A stretch of 10,024 nt of DNA from Salinicoccus sp. UBA3372 (GTDB lineage: Bacteria; Bacillota; Bacilli; Staphylococcales; Salinicoccaceae). The notes under the pieces are model-generated. The model was not told the DNA's origin and did no database searches. It saw nothing but the letters and a program-made list of their open reading frames with translations. The position numbers and the translations under genes were made by a program. Location of the stretch: contig DEQG01000018.1 of NCBI GenBank assembly GCA_002360325.1, forward strand, positions 1,817 through 11,840, given 5' to 3'. This document shows, piece by piece, positions 7,346 through 10,024 of the stretch (position 1 is the first letter of the stretch; each line of letters opens with the position of its first letter).

Positions 7346-8110
7346 ATGATATTATTGGAAGCACAAAATATAAAGAAAAGTTTCGGCAATAAGCTCAATC
7401 GTACTGATGTCTTAAAAGGGATAGATATAAATTTAAACAGAGGAGAATTCGTCTCCATAATGGGGGCCTCAGGTTCGGGTAAAACGACACTGCTCAATGT
7501 TTTAAGTTCAATCGACCGTGTGACGAGCGGAAAAATTTACATCGATGGTACTGATTTCACTTCGTTGAAAGATAAAAAACTCGCAGATTTCAGAAAAAAT
7601 GATCTCGGTTTTATTTTTCAGGATTATAATCTGCTTGATACTTTAACGGTTAAAGAAAATATCATGCTGCCGCTTGCGATACGTAACATGACGAAAAAAG
7701 AAGCGGCCGCATATTTTGATAAAGTAGCGGGTGAACTAGGAATTTCAGATTTGGCAAATAAATATTCCAGTCAGATTTCAGGCGGTCAGGCACAGCGTAC
7801 AAGTGCTGCCCGGGCGTTCATACATCAGCCCAAAATCATATTTGCCGATGAACCGACGGGTGCGCTCGATTCTAAATCAGCCAGTGATCTGTTGAAGAAA
7901 CTCCAGCAGTTGAACAGTACGCTGGAAACGAGCATATTGATGGTCACACATGATGCTACAGCATCGAGCTTTTCGCATCGCGTCATCTTTTTAAAAGATG
8001 GCCAGGTATATACTTCATTGACGCGCGGGGATATGACACAGGAAAACTACTATCAGGAAATACTGGATACACAGCGTGTGCTGGGTGGTGTGATCGAAGA
8101 TGCTGAATAG
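7346..8110 (+). CDS. vraF: VraF/BceA-type ABC transporter ATP-binding protein
   Basis: This is the ATPase of a peptide-resistance and sensing transporter. It energises the permease encoded next and belongs to the MacB/BceA (type VII) ABC group. The 254 residues are close to S. aureus VraF. Visible motifs are the Walker [10 protein letters not shown] (40-48), the Q-loop Gln92 (IFQDYNLL), the signature SGGQAQR (145-151), the Walker B IIFADEP with Glu169, the D-loop ALDSKS, and the switch His202. [13 protein letters not shown] and [13 protein letters not shown] are typical of the group. The ATG at 7346 follows AGGAGGG (7333-7339) by 6 bases. An in-frame ATG at 7199 inside graS would add 49 unrelated residues and is rejected. 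It overlaps vraG by 11 bases. The Ala in the signature, where Arg or Gln is usual, is a small oddity. Confidence 0.92.
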   Translation: MILLEAQNIKKSFGNKLNRTDVLKGIDINLNRGEFVSIMGASGSGKTTLLNVLSSIDRVTSGKIYIDGTDFTSLKDKKLADFRKNDLGFIFQDYNLLDTLTVKENIMLPLAIRNMTKKEAAAYFDKVAGELGISDLANKYSSQISGGQAQRTSAARAFIHQPKIIFADEPTGALDSKSASDLLKKLQQLNSTLETSILMVTHDATASSFSHRVIFLKDGQVYTSLTRGDMTQENYYQEILDTQRVLGGVIEDAE

Positions 8111-10022
8111 TTTGATTATAAAAAACTTTTTAAGAAATATTAAAAACTACGCTCTGTATATATTTGCACTTGTTTTCAGTGTCTCCTTATTCTTTTCACT
8201 ATTGTTATTAACGCTGGATGACGCCGCATCGGCTGAGATTTCAGGTAATGCGGGCTTGTCTTCTCTCTTTATGGTGGGGTCGGTAGTAATATTCATCATC
8301 ATTTCGTTATTTGTCATGTTCGCAAATATGATTTTTATTAAAAGACGCCATAAGGAATTGGCACTTTATCAGCTGATCGGAATGGACAGGCTCAGGGTAT
8401 TCAGAATTTTAGCAATGGAAAATTTCATGATTTACTTTGGCAGTCTGATAGGCGGTATATTACTCGGATTCTTTATATCCCGGCTGCTTCTCATGCTGCT
8501 TTTAAGAATTATGAGAGTCGATATGCTGGTAAATATGAGTTTTACTTTTACGGCAGTATGGATTACAGCTGCGGTATTCATTGTGATATTCATCATTTTG
8601 ATGATCCAAAATTATATATTTTTAAGAAGCGCCTCATTAATCAAGCTGTTCAAGCTCAATAAAACCTCCGAAACAGCCGGTGAGCCAGTGGGCACCGGCA
8701 CGATTGCCATGGGAATCATCGGGCTTTTTATGGTCGGTTACGGATATTACATGTCAGGCGGATTATTTGAAAGTATGATGGGGAATCCTGTCATGCTGCC
8801 GGTTAACATGTTGATTATTTTATTTTTAACGATTGTCGGGACTTATATTACATTTAAATTTTCGATTACGTTTATTTTGAATTTAATACGCCGGAGGAAA
8901 AACGGACATGTGAATGTAAACGATGTGCTGTCAATTACAAGTGTGATGTTTAAAATGCGTTCCAATGCATTTTTACTGACGGTCATCACCGTCATTACAG
9001 CAATCAGTATTACGGCAATGTCTCTGAGTTACATCAGCTATTATTCGACGGATAAGATGCTTAACAGTACCGATCCGTATGAGTATACTGTGTATTCGGA
9101 GGAAGGTTTAAATTTCTATGAAGAACTGTTGGAGGATGAAGGTATAGAAATTGAACGTTTCGAAAAATCATTCATCCATTTTGGATTGGAAGAGGGGAAT
9201 GAAGGCAGCGAAGACAGTTTATTTCAAAACAGTGTCGTCGTTGCAAGTGAAAACGAGTTTGAAGGTTTCGATGTAGGAGAAAATGAATCTTATGTTACCG
9301 GACATTTAGCGATCCAGGATATGTTCAGCGAATTTGAAGTCGGTGATCAGATGACATTCACTGACGAAAAAGATTTCACACGTACAGTGGAAGTGGTTGG
9401 CGTAGATGACCAGGCAGTCATTCCGTCAAACGTGTCCTACGGGCTGCCGGTAGTAATAGTGGACGACGTGGTCTATCAAAAGCTTTATGACAATCAGCCG
9501 GATTCAAACAGTGAGCATGATATGCCGACTGATATGTACGCTTTTAATATTGCAGGAGAGGACTCCAATGAGATTTTTGAACTGATGGATGATGGAGATA
9601 ACCCGCCTTTCAGCTCTAAACTTCAAACATACGAACAGATGATTCAGATGACAGGCGTGATGACATTCATCATCGGGTTTCTGGGCTTTGCATTCTTACT
9701 GACCTCAGGATGCATATTGTACTTCAAACAGATTGATGAATGTGAAAATGAAAAGGGCAGTTACAGTGTACTGCGTAAACTGGGCTTCCGGGAAGGCGAA
9801 ATATTACGCGGGCTTGCATTTAAAATGGGAATCACGTTCGGTATACCGCTCATTATTGGTCTGCTGCATACGTACTTTGCAGTCAAGTCCGGATGGTTCA
9901 TATTCGGCATCGAGATGTGGACGCCGATGTTGATTGTGATGGGGGCGTATACCCTGTTGTATTCAATCTTTGCAGTAATATCACTCGGTTATTATAAAAA
10001 AGTTGTACAGGCAAGTATATAG
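8100..10022 (+). CDS. vraG: VraG/BceB-type ABC transporter permease
   Basis: This is the membrane part of the antimicrobial-peptide resistance transporter, which in the family also forms a sensory complex with the GraS-like kinase. The 640 residues show the BceB plan of ten membrane helices with one large outer domain between helices 7 and 8. Approximate helices are 17-38, 58-80, 109-130, 150-172, 202-218, 234-258, 290-311, then the outer domain at about 316-515, then 518-541, 575-595 and 608-630. [18 protein letters not shown] (80-97) is the typical FtsX-like coupling segment. The outer domain has about 49 Asp/Glu against 7 Lys/Arg. The start overlaps the end of vraF by 11 bases, which suggests translational coupling; the visible ribosome binding site (GGGTGGTG, about 8083-8090) is weak. 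The stop codon TAG is at 10020-10022, so the gene is complete. Confidence 0.92.
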   Translation: MLNSLIIKNFLRNIKNYALYIFALVFSVSLFFSLLLLTLDDAASAEISGNAGLSSLFMVGSVVIFIIISLFVMFANMIFIKRRHKELALYQLIGMDRLRVFRILAMENFMIYFGSLIGGILLGFFISRLLLMLLLRIMRVDMLVNMSFTFTAVWITAAVFIVIFIILMIQNYIFLRSASLIKLFKLNKTSETAGEPVGTGTIAMGIIGLFMVGYGYYMSGGLFESMMGNPVMLPVNMLIILFLTIVGTYITFKFSITFILNLIRRRKNGHVNVNDVLSITSVMFKMRSNAFLLTVITVITAISITAMSLSYISYYSTDKMLNSTDPYEYTVYSEEGLNFYEELLEDEGIEIERFEKSFIHFGLEEGNEGSEDSLFQNSVVVASENEFEGFDVGENESYVTGHLAIQDMFSEFEVGDQMTFTDEKDFTRTVEVVGVDDQAVIPSNVSYGLPVVIVDDVVYQKLYDNQPDSNSEHDMPTDMYAFNIAGEDSNEIFELMDDGDNPPFSSKLQTYEQMIQMTGVMTFIIGFLGFAFLLTSGCILYFKQIDECENEKGSYSVLRKLGFREGEILRGLAFKMGITFGIPLIIGLLHTYFAVKSGWFIFGIEMWTPMLIVMGAYTLLYSIFAVISLGYYKKVVQASI

Positions 10023-10024
10023 AA

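Overview
The window looks like a chromosomal segment of a low-to-moderate GC Gram-positive coccus close to Staphylococcus, most plausibly a salt-adapted relative such as Jeotgalicoccus or Salinicoccus. The basis is the staphylococcal-type EF-G (693 aa) and EF-Tu (395 aa), a str operon that ends at tuf instead of continuing into the S10 operon as in Bacillus, a GraRS-VraFG-type antimicrobial-peptide module, an LPXTG surface protein, and very acidic extracellular protein regions. The genus is an inference, made from remembered family sequences without a database search.

Layout, all genes on the + strand. (1) 1-672: the 3' part of a gene for a sortase-anchored, extremely acidic surface protein, closed by an intrinsic terminator. 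(2) 673-1021: the terminator, a strong promoter with an extended -10 at about 834-863, and a roughly 150-nt structured leader. (3) 1022-5446: the str operon rpsL-rpsG-fusA-tuf. tuf also has a promoter-like sequence and a stable leader hairpin of its own. A textbook terminator ends it at 5465-5500. (4) 5572-7245: graR/graS-like two-component system. (5) 7234-7272: a perfect 14-bp-stem terminator that overlaps the graS stop codon and contains a sequence resembling a Bce-type response-regulator box. (6) 7346-10022: vraF/vraG-like (BceAB-type) ABC transporter.

The first functional block makes core translation proteins: S12, S7 and the two elongation GTPases. The second is a cell-envelope stress module. 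In the known family, the transporter and the intramembrane-sensing kinase together detect cationic antimicrobial peptides, the regulator is phosphorylated, and the transporter plus surface-charge genes are induced.

The most interesting points are the overlap of terminator and putative operator between graS and vraF, the unusual charge pattern of the sensor loop and transporter loop compared with S. aureus, the Lys/Arg-free surface protein, and the unusual neighbours on both sides of the str operon. I see no mobile element, tRNA, rRNA or CRISPR array, and nothing that is clearly a wholly new system.
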